Source: Allomuricauda sp.
Lineage (GTDB): Bacteria > Bacteroidota > Bacteroidia > Flavobacteriales > Flavobacteriaceae
DNA: 38,594 nucleotides
Direction of reading: 5' to 3'
NCBI RefSeq assembly: GCF_028282265.1
Contig: NZ_JANQIH010000066.1
Span: forward strand, 1-38,594
Positions 16,986 through 24,614 of this stretch are shown piece by piece (the first letter of the stretch is position 1; every line of letters starts with the position of its first letter). The notes beneath the pieces were generated by a model. That model saw only the letters and a program-made list of their open reading frames with translations. It did not search any database and was not told where the DNA came from. The translations under genes and the position numbers were made by a program.

Positions 16986-17660
16986 ATGCGTACTTTCTTT
17001 GCAAAATATAAGCTCTTCGGACTAACGTTATTGGGAGTTTCCATAATCATCATGTTTCTTTTTTACAATGCGTTACAACCCAAAAACACGCTCCCCGTTT
17101 ATCAACCTTCAATGGTTAGTCAAGAGTTGGTCGACAGCACTCTCCACTATAAAAAGAAGTATCACACCATTGCCGATTTTGAACTGATCAATCAAAATGG
17201 GCAAACCATTACCCAAAAGGATTACGAAGGAAAAATTTACGTTGCCGATTTCTTTTTTACGACTTGTCCCACCATTTGCCCTATCATGACCAAGAATATG
17301 GCTGATATCCAGAATAAAATATTGGAAGACCAAGAAATTTTGTTGTTGTCCCACTCTGTGACTCCAGTAATTGATTCTGTAGCGCAGCTCAAAAAGTACG
17401 CTTTGGAAAAAGGGGTTATAGATAGTAAATGGAATCTAGTGACCGGAGACAAAAAGCAGATATACGAGCTGGCCCGAAAATCATATTTGGCCGTACTAAA
17501 TGACGGAGACGGTGGCCCTTACGACATGATTCATACTGAAAACTTTATTCTTGTGGACAAGGAGAGGAGAATCAGGGGGTTTTACGATGGCACCAATTCT
17601 GAGGACATACGAAAACTGTTGGACGATCTTGAAATTTTGAAAGCAAGCTACTCTGAATAA
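16986..17660 (+). CDS. SCO1/SenC-family copper chaperone, membrane-anchored
   Basis: The 224-residue protein has an N-terminal membrane anchor (about residues 11-28) and a periplasmic thioredoxin-like domain. The copper-binding CxxxC motif is Cys94-PTI-Cys98 within FFFTTCPTICPIMT. The third ligand is His183 in MIHTENFILVDKERRIRGFYDG. Family members load copper into the CuA site of cytochrome c oxidase or act as thiol reductases. All three copper ligands are present, so a copper role is likely. It is divergent from rseP and is followed, after 90 nt, by the iron-uptake genes feoAB, giving a short metal-related block. No oxidase gene is visible in the window. Confidence 0.93.
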   Translation: MRTFFAKYKLFGLTLLGVSIIIMFLFYNALQPKNTLPVYQPSMVSQELVDSTLHYKKKYHTIADFELINQNGQTITQKDYEGKIYVADFFFTTCPTICPIMTKNMADIQNKILEDQEILLLSHSVTPVIDSVAQLKKYALEKGVIDSKWNLVTGDKKQIYELARKSYLAVLNDGDGGPYDMIHTENFILVDKERRIRGFYDGTNSEDIRKLLDDLEILKASYSE

Positions 17661-17713
17661 TCAATACCTGACTCTTTTTTGAATCGAAACCGAACCCTTT
17701 GGCCATTTTTCTT

Positions 17714-17721
17714 TACTTTTG
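17714..17721 (+). promoter_or_regulatory. -7 promoter element upstream of feoA
   Basis: TACTTTTG is a perfect TAnnTTTG match 29 nt before the GTG start of feoA. The nearest TTTG upstream (17698-17701) is only 12 nt away, so the -33 part is not convincing. I see no clear Fur-type palindrome here. Confidence 0.5.
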
Positions 17722-17750
17722 CTTACTTAAAATGAATCTAAATAAAGTAG

Positions 17751-17987
17751 GTGGCGACGGTTGCAGACCTTAAATATGGTCAAAAAGGGATTGTAAAGCA
17801 TTTTGATGATGATATGCTCCCTATTAAGCTTATGGAATTGGGCTGCCTCCCGGGCAATCCTGTTGAACTTGTCCAAGTTGCCCCTTTGAACGACCCCATA
17901 TATATTAATATCAACGGAAGTCATATTGCCATTCGCCGCTCTCTGGCCGCTGAAATTCCGGTGGAAATTGTTGAAGACAACCCATGA
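17751..17987 (+). CDS. feoA: FeoA, ferrous iron transport accessory protein
   Basis: The 78-residue protein is a single SH3-like FeoA domain: VADLKYGQKGIVKHFDDD, LPIKLMELGCLPGNPVELVQVAPLNDPIYININGSHIAIRRSLAAEIPVEIV. Length and pattern are typical. The start is GTG at 17751; the ATG at 17732 is in another frame and can be ruled out. The stop overlaps the feoB start by four bases (ATGA), so translation is probably coupled. FeoA is a cytoplasmic protein thought to act on the FeoB G-domain. Confidence 0.93.
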   Translation: MATVADLKYGQKGIVKHFDDDMLPIKLMELGCLPGNPVELVQVAPLNDPIYININGSHIAIRRSLAAEIPVEIVEDNP

Positions 17988-20221
17988 GCAAAGACATCAA
18001 TGTTGCCCTAATTGGGAATCCAAATACGGGTAAAACCTCTATTTTCAATCAACTTACCGGGTTAAAGCAAAAGGTAGGAAACTATCCGGGTATCACTGTG
18101 GAAAAAAAAGAAGGTGTATGCAAACTTCCCGAAGGAATCAAAGCCCGCATCCTAGACCTTCCTGGCACGTACAGCCTTAACACAACCTCTTTGGATGAAA
18201 GCGTGGTGGTAGAGCTTTTGCTAAATAAAAACAGTAAGGACTACCCCGATGTGGCTGTTGTCATCAGTGATGTGGAAAACCTGAAACGGAACCTACTCCT
18301 TTTCACACAAATCAAAGACTTGGGAATCCCCACCATTCTGGTCATCAACATGGCGGACCGAATGTCCCGAAAGGGAATTTCATTGAATATCGAAGCGATG
18401 GAGCAGAAGTTGGATACCAAAATCGCCTTGGTAAGCACACGGAAGAAAAATGGGATTGACTACATCAAGGAACTGATTGCCAACTACAAGAGTTTACCCA
18501 CCAACCCCAACCTCAATGCTTCTCGTATTGCCCCTGAATATTTTGAAAGACTCCAAAAGGCATTTCCGAATGAGGATCTCTACAAATTATGGTTGGTCAT
18601 CACACAGGATGTCAATTTTATGCCCATTGAAAAGAAGCGGATTGAGGATGCCACATCTTTTTCCACAAAATCAAAATCAGAACTCAAAAAACTTCAGCAC
18701 AGGGAAACCGTGCTTCGGTATCAATTCATCAATGAAACGCTGCGCGACACCTACAAAGTAGACTTGCAAGAGGCAAAAGGATTTCGGGCCAACTTAGATA
18801 AAGTCTTAACCCATAGGGTATTCGGGTATGTTATTTTCTTTTCTATTTTGTTGCTCATTTTCCAGGCAATTTTTGACTGGAGCACCTACCCCATGGATTT
18901 TATAGATGCGCAATTTGCATCGGCCAGTGATTGGATCAAGGACACCTTCCCTCCGGGAATTCTCACCAACCTACTGGCGGAGGGCATCGTCGCGGGAATT
19001 GGGGGAATCGTCATTTTTATTCCGCAAATTGCCTTTTTGTTTTTGTTCATTTCATTATTGGAGGAAAGCGGATACATGAGCCGGGTCGTTTTTCTAATGG
19101 ACCGATTGATGCGACCCTTCGGACTAAGCGGAAAAAGTGTGGTTCCATTGATATCGGGAACAGCTTGTGCCATTCCGGCTGTAATGGCTACACGAACCAT
19201 AGAAAACTGGAAAGAACGGTTGATTACGATATTGGTGACTCCCTTCACCACCTGCTCTGCGCGATTGCCAGTTTATCTCATTCTTATTGCCCTGGTCATT
19301 CCAAAAGGACGGGTATTCGGTCTTAGCTATCAGGCTTTGACCTTAATGCTCTTGTACTTATTAGGGTTTGCCATGGCTATATTTTCAGCAATGGTGCTGA
19401 ACAAAATTCTAAAAATCAGAAGTCGCTCCCTCTTCATGGTGGAAATGCCCACCTATCGTCTTCCGTTACTAAAAAATGTTGGTTATACGGTTTTGGAAAA
19501 AACCAAAAGCTTTGTGGTCGGTGCTGGGAAGATTATTCTTGCCATCTCCATTGTACTTTGGTTTTTGGGTTCCAATGGCATTTCCAAAGACTTTAAGAAT
19601 GCAGAGTCCATTGTTAATGAAAGGATAGAGCAACAAGGTCTTTCTCCATATAGCAAAAACTACATCAACAACAATATCAATACCTACATGCGCACTACAC
19701 GGTTGAGCATTGTAAATCAAGAAAACGCTGTAGGGTTAAAATCACTTCAGGATTCCGTTCAAACCTTGCGAACCATTTTAAAGGAACGGGCTCGGGAGCA
19801 GGAAATCGCCAGCTATCGTTTGGAACATTCGTTTATTGGGTATGCCGGCAAGGCCATAGAACCCTTAGTGAAACCCTTGGGATATGATTGGAAAATCGGC
19901 ATCGCTGTTTTGACTTCCTTTGCCGCTCGTGAAGTATTCGTGGGTACGCTGGCCACCATTTACAGTGTGGGTAATGACCAAGAGGAAACCATAAAGAACC
20001 GAATGGCCGCCGAATTGGATGAATCTGGCGAAAAACCCTTATTCAACTTGGCTTCTGGTATTTCTTTGATGCTTTTTTATGCCTTTGCGATGCAATGTAT
20101 GAGCACTCTGGCCATTGTAAAAAAAGAAACCAATTCGTGGAAATGGCCCCTTTGGCAACTACTGTTTATGAGCGTTTTTGCGTATCTTGTAGCGTTGACT
20201 GCCTTTCAAATTTTGAAATAA
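17984..20221 (+). CDS. feoB: FeoB, ferrous iron transporter with GTPase domain
   Basis: The 745-residue protein has all FeoB parts. The N-terminal G domain has P-loop GNPNTGKTS (G1), NYPGITVEKKEG (G2), DLPGTYSL (G3) and NMAD (G4). A helical GDI-like spacer follows (about residues 170-265). The membrane domain carries two Gate motifs: YMSRVVFLMDRLMRPFGLSGKSVVPLISGTACAIPAVMATR with its conserved Cys, and the later AAREVFVGTLATIYSVG. It moves Fe2+ across the inner membrane. It overlaps feoA by four bases, and a 49-codon Cys-rich gene starts on the next base after its stop. It is intact. Confidence 0.97.
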   Translation: MSKDINVALIGNPNTGKTSIFNQLTGLKQKVGNYPGITVEKKEGVCKLPEGIKARILDLPGTYSLNTTSLDESVVVELLLNKNSKDYPDVAVVISDVENLKRNLLLFTQIKDLGIPTILVINMADRMSRKGISLNIEAMEQKLDTKIALVSTRKKNGIDYIKELIANYKSLPTNPNLNASRIAPEYFERLQKAFPNEDLYKLWLVITQDVNFMPIEKKRIEDATSFSTKSKSELKKLQHRETVLRYQFINETLRDTYKVDLQEAKGFRANLDKVLTHRVFGYVIFFSILLLIFQAIFDWSTYPMDFIDAQFASASDWIKDTFPPGILTNLLAEGIVAGIGGIVIFIPQIAFLFLFISLLEESGYMSRVVFLMDRLMRPFGLSGKSVVPLISGTACAIPAVMATRTIENWKERLITILVTPFTTCSARLPVYLILIALVIPKGRVFGLSYQALTLMLLYLLGFAMAIFSAMVLNKILKIRSRSLFMVEMPTYRLPLLKNVGYTVLEKTKSFVVGAGKIILAISIVLWFLGSNGISKDFKNAESIVNERIEQQGLSPYSKNYINNNINTYMRTTRLSIVNQENAVGLKSLQDSVQTLRTILKERAREQEIASYRLEHSFIGYAGKAIEPLVKPLGYDWKIGIAVLTSFAAREVFVGTLATIYSVGNDQEETIKNRMAAELDESGEKPLFNLASGISLMLFYAFAMQCMSTLAIVKKETNSWKWPLWQLLFMSVFAYLVALTAFQILK

Positions 20222-20371
20222 ATGGATCTTGTTCAAAACATATTGGCTTATTTGATTCTGGTTTTGGCCGTAGGGTATTTGGCTTGGAAATTTATTCTTC
20301 CCAAATCCCTGCTAGGTGTTGGCAAAAAAGACACCAAGGCTTGCGGACAAGACGATTGCGGTTGTCATTAA
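20222..20371 (+). CDS. FeoB-associated Cys-rich membrane protein (49 aa)
   Basis: The ATG directly follows the feoB stop codon. The 49-residue product has one N-terminal membrane helix (VQNILAYLILVLAVGYLAWKFI) and a short basic linker. It ends in ACGQDDCGCH with three Cys and a terminal His, which matches the FeoB-associated Cys-rich family (PF12669) found behind feoB in Bacteroidota and Firmicutes. Its role is not established; binding iron or guarding the cytoplasmic exit of FeoB is a common suggestion. The location makes it part of a feoA-feoB-small protein operon. Confidence 0.9.
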   Translation: MDLVQNILAYLILVLAVGYLAWKFILPKSLLGVGKKDTKACGQDDCGCH

Positions 20372-20499
20372 GTGTAATCTTCCCCTCTCTACAATTCCCT
20401 TTCCGTATTATTTTAAAAAAAATCCCTTTTTTGGACCATAGGGTGTAACCTTTTTTATTTTCTTGATTATATAGGACAAACAACAACTAGAAACCACCA

Positions 20500-21024
20500 T
20501 TGGAAGAGCTCTCAAATGAAATGATAATGCAAAAGGTTGCGGATGGCAATCTTGATATGCTAAAAGTTCTTTTTGATAGACATCATGTGCACGTTTACAA
20601 TTTTTTGTACAAGATGTCGGGTGATAAAATGCTGAGTGAGGATTTGACCCAGGACGTTTTTTACAAGCTTATCAAGTACAGGACATCTTATAAGAACGGT
20701 TCGTTCATGTCTTGGATGTTCACGATAGCTCGAAACAGCCTGAAGACCCATTTCACCAGAAACCATCAAAATCATCTTGATGTTGGCGTTTTGGAGTTTC
20801 GTTCGGTAGAACCCGAAAATGTGGTCTTGGATGATTATTCGCACTTACAGAACGCATTGAATCAATTAACCCCGGAAGATAGGGAGTTGGTCATCTTAAA
20901 TCGTTTTAAGGAGATTCGATATGAGGAATTATCCGAGATTGTGGGAAGTACGCCAGGAGCAGTAAAGACCAAAGTCTGTAGGGTTTTAAAGAAGTTAAAG
21001 AAGATTTATTTAGAAAATATATAG
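20500..21024 (+). CDS. Sigma-70 family RNA polymerase sigma factor (ECF type)
   Basis: The 174-residue protein has region 2 (LFDRHHVHVYNFLYKMSGDKMLSEDLTQDVFYKLIKYR and FMSWMFTIARNSLKTHF) and region 4 (LTPEDRELVILNRFKEIRYEELSEIVGSTPGAVKTKVCRVLKKLKKIY), the minimal ECF layout. I use the TTG start at 20500 because the residues from there (EELSNE) look like the usual N terminus of its relatives; ATG 20521 would remove seven residues and is possible. The next gene begins 2 nt after the stop and encodes a membrane anti-sigma-like protein, so this is a self-contained sigma cassette. Promoter specificity cannot be read from the sequence. Confidence 0.93.
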   Translation: MEELSNEMIMQKVADGNLDMLKVLFDRHHVHVYNFLYKMSGDKMLSEDLTQDVFYKLIKYRTSYKNGSFMSWMFTIARNSLKTHFTRNHQNHLDVGVLEFRSVEPENVVLDDYSHLQNALNQLTPEDRELVILNRFKEIRYEELSEIVGSTPGAVKTKVCRVLKKLKKIYLENI

Positions 21025-21026
21025 CC

Positions 21027-21818
21027 ATGGAAAAGCAACGTTTTTCAGAGTTATTACTAGAATATTTGGATGGATCACTATCCAAAGAGGAAATGGAAGA
21101 GGTAAATGAGCATTTGAAACAATTTCCGGAAAGCCGGCAAGAATTGGATGAACTAAAGCAACTTTTCAATGCTTTTGGAGAAGAAAAAGTATCCGTTCCT
21201 TCGGATAGATTGCGCATTAACTTCGAAGCAGCCCTCGAAGCTGAGAAAGAAATGCAAAGCAAAGTCGTTCCTCTTGACCGTAAGGAAAACAAATCGGTCT
21301 GGGCTTCCAATGTCTTGAAAATTGCGGCAAGCATTGCTCTTTTGGTTGCTTCATTTCAAATGGGCAGTTTTTTTCAGCAAAAACAAGTCGATCAAGATAT
21401 CGTCCAATTGGAAAACGAAACCCTTCAGATGAAACAGACCGTTATGCTCTCCTTGATGGAAAACCAGTCGGCAAGTAAGCGAATTCAGGGAGTCCATTAT
21501 ATCGAGGAAATTCCGGAACCCGATGAGGCTGTGGTCATCGCTTTGGCCAATCGTATGTTGAACGATGAAAATGACAATGTTCGATTAACGGCTTTTGAGG
21601 CACTGTCAAGATTTACTGCTTCCGAGACTGTAAAAAATGTGTTCATAGAGGCCCTTGGCAGGGAAAAGAACCCCAGTATCCAAATCGCAATTATTCAGGT
21701 ACTGGTACAAATTCAAGAGAAAAAGGCTGTAGAGCCCATGCAACGACTTCTCGAACAAGAAGATACGCAGCCTTTCATCAAAGAGCAGATTAAAACAGGA
21801 TTACCAAAAATTATATAA
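21027..21818 (+). CDS. Membrane anti-sigma-factor-like protein with HEAT repeats
   Basis: The 263 residues divide into three parts. The first is a cytoplasmic acidic helical domain (1-75; LLEYLDGSLSKEEMEEVNEHLKQFPESRQELDEL) shaped like a zf-HC2 anti-sigma domain but with no Cys at all. The second is one membrane helix (about 96-116). The third is a periplasmic part with a short coiled segment (120-145) and about two HEAT-type helical repeats (165-255; AVVIALANRMLNDENDNVRLTAFEALSRF and PSIQIAIIQVLVQIQEKKAVEPMQRLLEQED). Position directly behind the sigma gene implies that it sequesters that sigma factor, with the HEAT domain as sensor or scaffold (inference). Two DUF4097 genes follow in the same direction. 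Confidence 0.8.
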   Translation: MEKQRFSELLLEYLDGSLSKEEMEEVNEHLKQFPESRQELDELKQLFNAFGEEKVSVPSDRLRINFEAALEAEKEMQSKVVPLDRKENKSVWASNVLKIAASIALLVASFQMGSFFQQKQVDQDIVQLENETLQMKQTVMLSLMENQSASKRIQGVHYIEEIPEPDEAVVIALANRMLNDENDNVRLTAFEALSRFTASETVKNVFIEALGREKNPSIQIAIIQVLVQIQEKKAVEPMQRLLEQEDTQPFIKEQIKTGLPKII

Positions 21819-21843
21819 AAACACTTGCTTCGCCTTGTTGAAG

Positions 21844-21862
21844 CATCAAAAAACGAAAAATC
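21844..21862 (+). repeat. Duplicated 19-nt leader, copy 1
   Basis: CATCAAAAAACGAAAAATC lies directly before the ATG of the first DUF4097 gene. A copy with two differences lies directly before the ATG of the second (22616-22634). The A-rich string may help translation initiation in a phylum that rarely uses Shine-Dalgarno pairing, or may remain from the duplication of the gene. Confidence 0.6.
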
Positions 21863-22612
21863 ATGAAAAAAGTCATTATCCTTTTAGCAATCGGTTTGGG
21901 TATCACAGCCCACGCACAAAACAATTACACCAAATCCCTAAGCGGAGTGGAATGGGTGAAAATCGAGTCCAAATCAGATATTATCGTTCAGACCCACAGC
22001 TCCAACGAACTCAGAATCAATGGTTATGGAACAGCCGAGATTTCTGAAAGGGCAAAAGGCCTCAAACTCGTAGGGGAAGGTGGTTCGGACAATACCGATG
22101 TTGGTTTTTACGTGGTACAAGATGGCAATAACCTAATTGTGAAAAACCTTAGAAAATCTGAAAATGCGCGCATCTTTTTGCCTGCCAACCAGAACATCTC
22201 GGTAAAAAGCACATGGAACGGTGATATTGATGTCAATGGCTTTACAGGAGAAATTGAAGCCAATGCCCAATTGAACGGCAGTATCGATATTAGAAACGCC
22301 AATGGTCCGGTTACGGCAAACGCACTTAACGGGGATATCGATGTCACTTTTGCCGATGTCAATCAAAAATCCCCAATTTCAATTTATACCACCAATGGTG
22401 CCGTAGACGTAACACTTCCAGCAAATACTCCGGCTGACCTTTCCCTAAGTACAATCAATGGGGACGTGTATTCCAATTTTGATTTTAAAAGAGAGGAGAA
22501 AGACGGTTTAAAATCGGTTAGCGCCCGAAAGGTAAAGGCGACCATTAATAACGGTGGTGTGGACATCTCCTTGAAATCCACCAATGGAAACATCTATTTG
22601 AGAAAACAATAA
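21863..22612 (+). CDS. DUF4097 family secreted beta-strand repeat protein
   Basis: The 249-residue protein has a signal peptide, MKKVIILLAIGLGITAHAQ. The mature part is made of repeated beta strands with turns of the N-G-D-I/N-G-x-V type (NGDIDVNGFTGEIEANAQLNGSIDI, NGPVTANALNGDIDVTFA, NGAVDVTLP, NGDVYSNFDF, NGGVDISLKSTNGNIYL). This is the pattern of DUF4097/DUF4098, a beta-helix-like family often called putative adhesins. It should be periplasmic or surface-exposed. The gene is the third of the sigma/anti-sigma operon and is followed by a paralogue, so it may be an output or a sensor component of that system. Confidence 0.85.
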   Translation: MKKVIILLAIGLGITAHAQNNYTKSLSGVEWVKIESKSDIIVQTHSSNELRINGYGTAEISERAKGLKLVGEGGSDNTDVGFYVVQDGNNLIVKNLRKSENARIFLPANQNISVKSTWNGDIDVNGFTGEIEANAQLNGSIDIRNANGPVTANALNGDIDVTFADVNQKSPISIYTTNGAVDVTLPANTPADLSLSTINGDVYSNFDFKREEKDGLKSVSARKVKATINNGGVDISLKSTNGNIYLRKQ

Positions 22613-22615
22613 ATC

Positions 22616-22634
22616 CATCAAAAAACGAACAGTC
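22616..22634 (+). repeat. Duplicated 19-nt leader, copy 2
   Basis: This is the second copy of the leader found at 21844-21862, again ending on the base before an ATG, with two substitutions. It starts after the stop codon of the first DUF4097 gene. Confidence 0.6.
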
Positions 22635-23348
22635 ATGAAAAAATTTGTGCTATTACTTTTTATTGGAGCTATGACTCCAGCGCTCTTCGCCCAAAAGGTC
22701 ATTGAAAAAAACATTCCGTTCAAAGACCAACGAATTGAGGTGGAGCTAAAATTCGCCTCGGACATTGAGGTAAAAACATGGGACAAGTCTACAGTTTATT
22801 TTAAAGCTGATATCTCAACGGATGATGGAAAATACCTTGACCTCTTTACAGTGGATTTCAAAGAAACTGACAGCTACATTAGCATCGTTTCAGAGGCCGA
22901 ACCTCTATTTAAGGCATTCCATGACGAGCGGAACAGGAACAATCCGGATAAAAAGAAGCGCTATTACTATGCGAACCAGATGTACGAATTCAATTATGTA
23001 CTCTATGTTCCCAAAAATTCCAGTTTCAGCGTAAGTAGTATTAACGGCGACTTAAGCTCGGAAATCATTGAAGGGGATTTTACGGCCGACCTCATCAATG
23101 GGGATATTGAAATAAAGAAATATGCAGGTAATCTTGAGCTACAGACCATTAATGGAGAAATCGATTTGGTCATTAAAAATACCTCTCTAATGGCAGAGAC
23201 GATTCATGGGCAAATTTATGCTGATGAAAACATGAAGCTCAATGTAAAAGACAGACATGTAGGGCAAAAAATAATGGGGGTCATGGGCCAAGCTACACAT
23301 ACCCTACAACTGAATACCATAAATGGTAATATGTATTTGAGGCTATAA
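22635..23348 (+). CDS. DUF4097 family secreted beta-strand repeat protein, second copy
   Basis: The 237-residue paralogue of the preceding gene has a signal peptide, MKKFVLLLFIGAMTPALFAQ, and then a beta-rich N-terminal part (RIEVELKFASDIEVKTWDKSTVYFKADIS). A charged insert follows around residues 95-120 (DERNRNNPDKKKRYYYANQ). The C-terminal repeat region has INGDLSSEIIEGDFTADLINGDIEIKKYAGNLELQTINGEIDLVIKN and ends INGNMYLRL. It has fewer NGD-type turns than the first copy. It is the last gene of the operon, and its last six bases overlap the convergent DUF423 gene. The second copy, with its own leader, suggests an old duplication followed by divergence. Confidence 0.83.
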   Translation: MKKFVLLLFIGAMTPALFAQKVIEKNIPFKDQRIEVELKFASDIEVKTWDKSTVYFKADISTDDGKYLDLFTVDFKETDSYISIVSEAEPLFKAFHDERNRNNPDKKKRYYYANQMYEFNYVLYVPKNSSFSVSSINGDLSSEIIEGDFTADLINGDIEIKKYAGNLELQTINGEIDLVIKNTSLMAETIHGQIYADENMKLNVKDRHVGQKIMGVMGQATHTLQLNTINGNMYLRL

Positions 23349-23723
23349 AACTTGAAACAAAAGCAGTGACCAGCCCAGAACCAACAGAAGGCCCCCAAGC
23401 GGAGTGATGGGACCAAGGAGCTTAAGCTTTTTTCCTGAGGAAGCACTCAAAACCAAGGCGTAGATACTGAATGAAAACAAGAAAATTCCTAAAATGAAGC
23501 AAAGTGCCATATACTTCTGCCATGCTCCGTTGAACTCTAGGAAAAAGCCAAGGGACACCAAGAGAATGGCATGGTACATTTGATATTTGACCCCGGTTTC
23601 AAAACTTTGTAATTGTTCCGGGGTCAATTTCTTTTTGAGTGAATGGGCACCAAAGGCTCCGAAAATAACAGCCAAAAGTCCATAGAGTGCGCCAAAAAAT
23701 TGGACCATTTCACTGGAAACCAT
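23343..23723 (-). CDS. DUF423 family small integral membrane protein
   Basis: The 126-residue protein has four hydrophobic helices and the family marks FGALYGLLAVIFGAFGAHSLKKKLTPEQLQSFETGVKYQMYHAILL near the start and LLGPITPLGGLLLVLGW near the end. This matches DUF423 (PF04241, the YgdD family), inner membrane proteins of unknown function. The start may be Met1 or Met6. It lies 2 nt behind the DUF2141 gene on the same strand and overlaps the convergent DUF4097 stop by six bases. Confidence 0.92.
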   Translation of the reverse strand: MVSSEMVQFFGALYGLLAVIFGAFGAHSLKKKLTPEQLQSFETGVKYQMYHAILLVSLGFFLEFNGAWQKYMALCFILGIFLFSFSIYALVLSASSGKKLKLLGPITPLGGLLLVLGWSLLLFQVL

Positions 23724-23725
23724 AC

Positions 23726-24133
23726 CTAAAAATAAATGTTGATTTTTTCATCCGAGGTTATGCTAAAAGCACAATCTTCATATTTGGGAGGGCCAAAGGC
23801 CCGCATTTTTGCATTCGAAAAGGCCACCTTTTCCTTAGGAATACCCAACCAATTCGTGTCGAGTTTGTCGTTTCCGTTTTCATCGTGAAAAATGGCAATG
23901 GCATATTCCCCTTGAGGAATATCGTCAATGTCCAAAACCACTGTTCCTTTTTCTGCTTTTGTGCTTCCCGATTTCACTACACCTTCGAATTTTAAGAATG
24001 TTTCATCTGAATCATAAACGGCAACCTGTATTTTTCCTTCAGAGGAAGGAACGTTATAGACTTTGACCGATAAAGTGGATTGAGCCATTAATCCTATAGG
24101 CAACCATAGAAAGCAAAGAAGAAGTCTTCTCAT
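23726..24133 (-). CDS. DUF2141 family secreted protein
   Basis: The 135-residue protein has a signal peptide, MRRLLLCFLWLPIGLMAQ. The mature domain matches DUF2141 (PF09912): LSVKVYNVPSSEGKIQVAVYDSDETFLK, VLDIDDIPQGEYAIAIFHDENGNDKLDTNWLGIPKEKVAFSN and FGPPKYEDCAFSI. The motif HDENGNDKLD looks like a calcium-binding loop in a small beta sandwich. It is probably periplasmic; function unknown. It is followed after 2 nt by the DUF423 gene. Confidence 0.92.
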   Translation of the reverse strand: MRRLLLCFLWLPIGLMAQSTLSVKVYNVPSSEGKIQVAVYDSDETFLKFEGVVKSGSTKAEKGTVVLDIDDIPQGEYAIAIFHDENGNDKLDTNWLGIPKEKVAFSNAKMRAFGPPKYEDCAFSITSDEKINIYF

Positions 24134-24179
24134 AGACCAAATTGTATTTTATGACAATACTGCATATACGATGCCAAAG

Positions 24180-24614
24180 CTAGTTAAGCTTTTCATTTTT
24201 GGCCAAAACTACATCATTCAAATTTTCAAACAGCCTTTGTGTGGTCAAACTATCGGTAAAGTTGATGAATATTTTGAGTGTATCTTTATGGACCAAACGA
24301 ATCTTTTGCTGCCGTAAATCGTCAACAAAAACATAAACTTTCGACTCCGTTAAAGAATCCTTGAACACTCCCTTTTCCTTGGCCAACCATGAAAAGCCAT
24401 GGGCTCTCTCCATCTCAGGAATTCTTTCCACCATCATTACACTATCAATTTCCTCCAAAGGCAAACGCTGATAGTAAGCACCTGAAAGGATTTTGAGCTC
24501 CCCATTCTCAACTTCATACCAGTTTTTGTAGTGCAGTGTAAAGGCAGACAAACAGAAAGCCAGTGTTAGGAAAATCAGAAGATTCCAAAACCAGTGTCTC
24601 TTTTTTTTACTCAT
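24180..24614 (-). CDS. One-helix membrane protein, possibly PH-like, function unknown
   Basis: I start at ATG 24614 (MSKKKRHWFWNLL); the longer frame from 24650 would overlap the S9 gene widely and add no signal. The 144 residues have a basic N terminus and one membrane helix (about 9-29). The following soluble domain of about 110 residues alternates beta strands and ends in an amphipathic helix (SLTTQRLFENLNDVVLA). The strand pattern GELKILSGAYYQRLPLEEIDSV ... KIRLVHKDTLKIFINFTDS recalls bacterial PH-like domains, but this is a guess. Its start overlaps the S9 peptidase stop by eight bases, so the two are translationally coupled. Confidence 0.75.
   Translation of the reverse strand: MSKKKRHWFWNLLIFLTLAFCLSAFTLHYKNWYEVENGELKILSGAYYQRLPLEEIDSVMMVERIPEMERAHGFSWLAKEKGVFKDSLTESKVYVFVDDLRQQKIRLVHKDTLKIFINFTDSLTTQRLFENLNDVVLAKNEKLN

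Noticed and set aside
17732-17734. ATG as feoA start
   Set aside because: It is in a different frame from the FeoA domain; GTG 17751 gives the standard N terminus.
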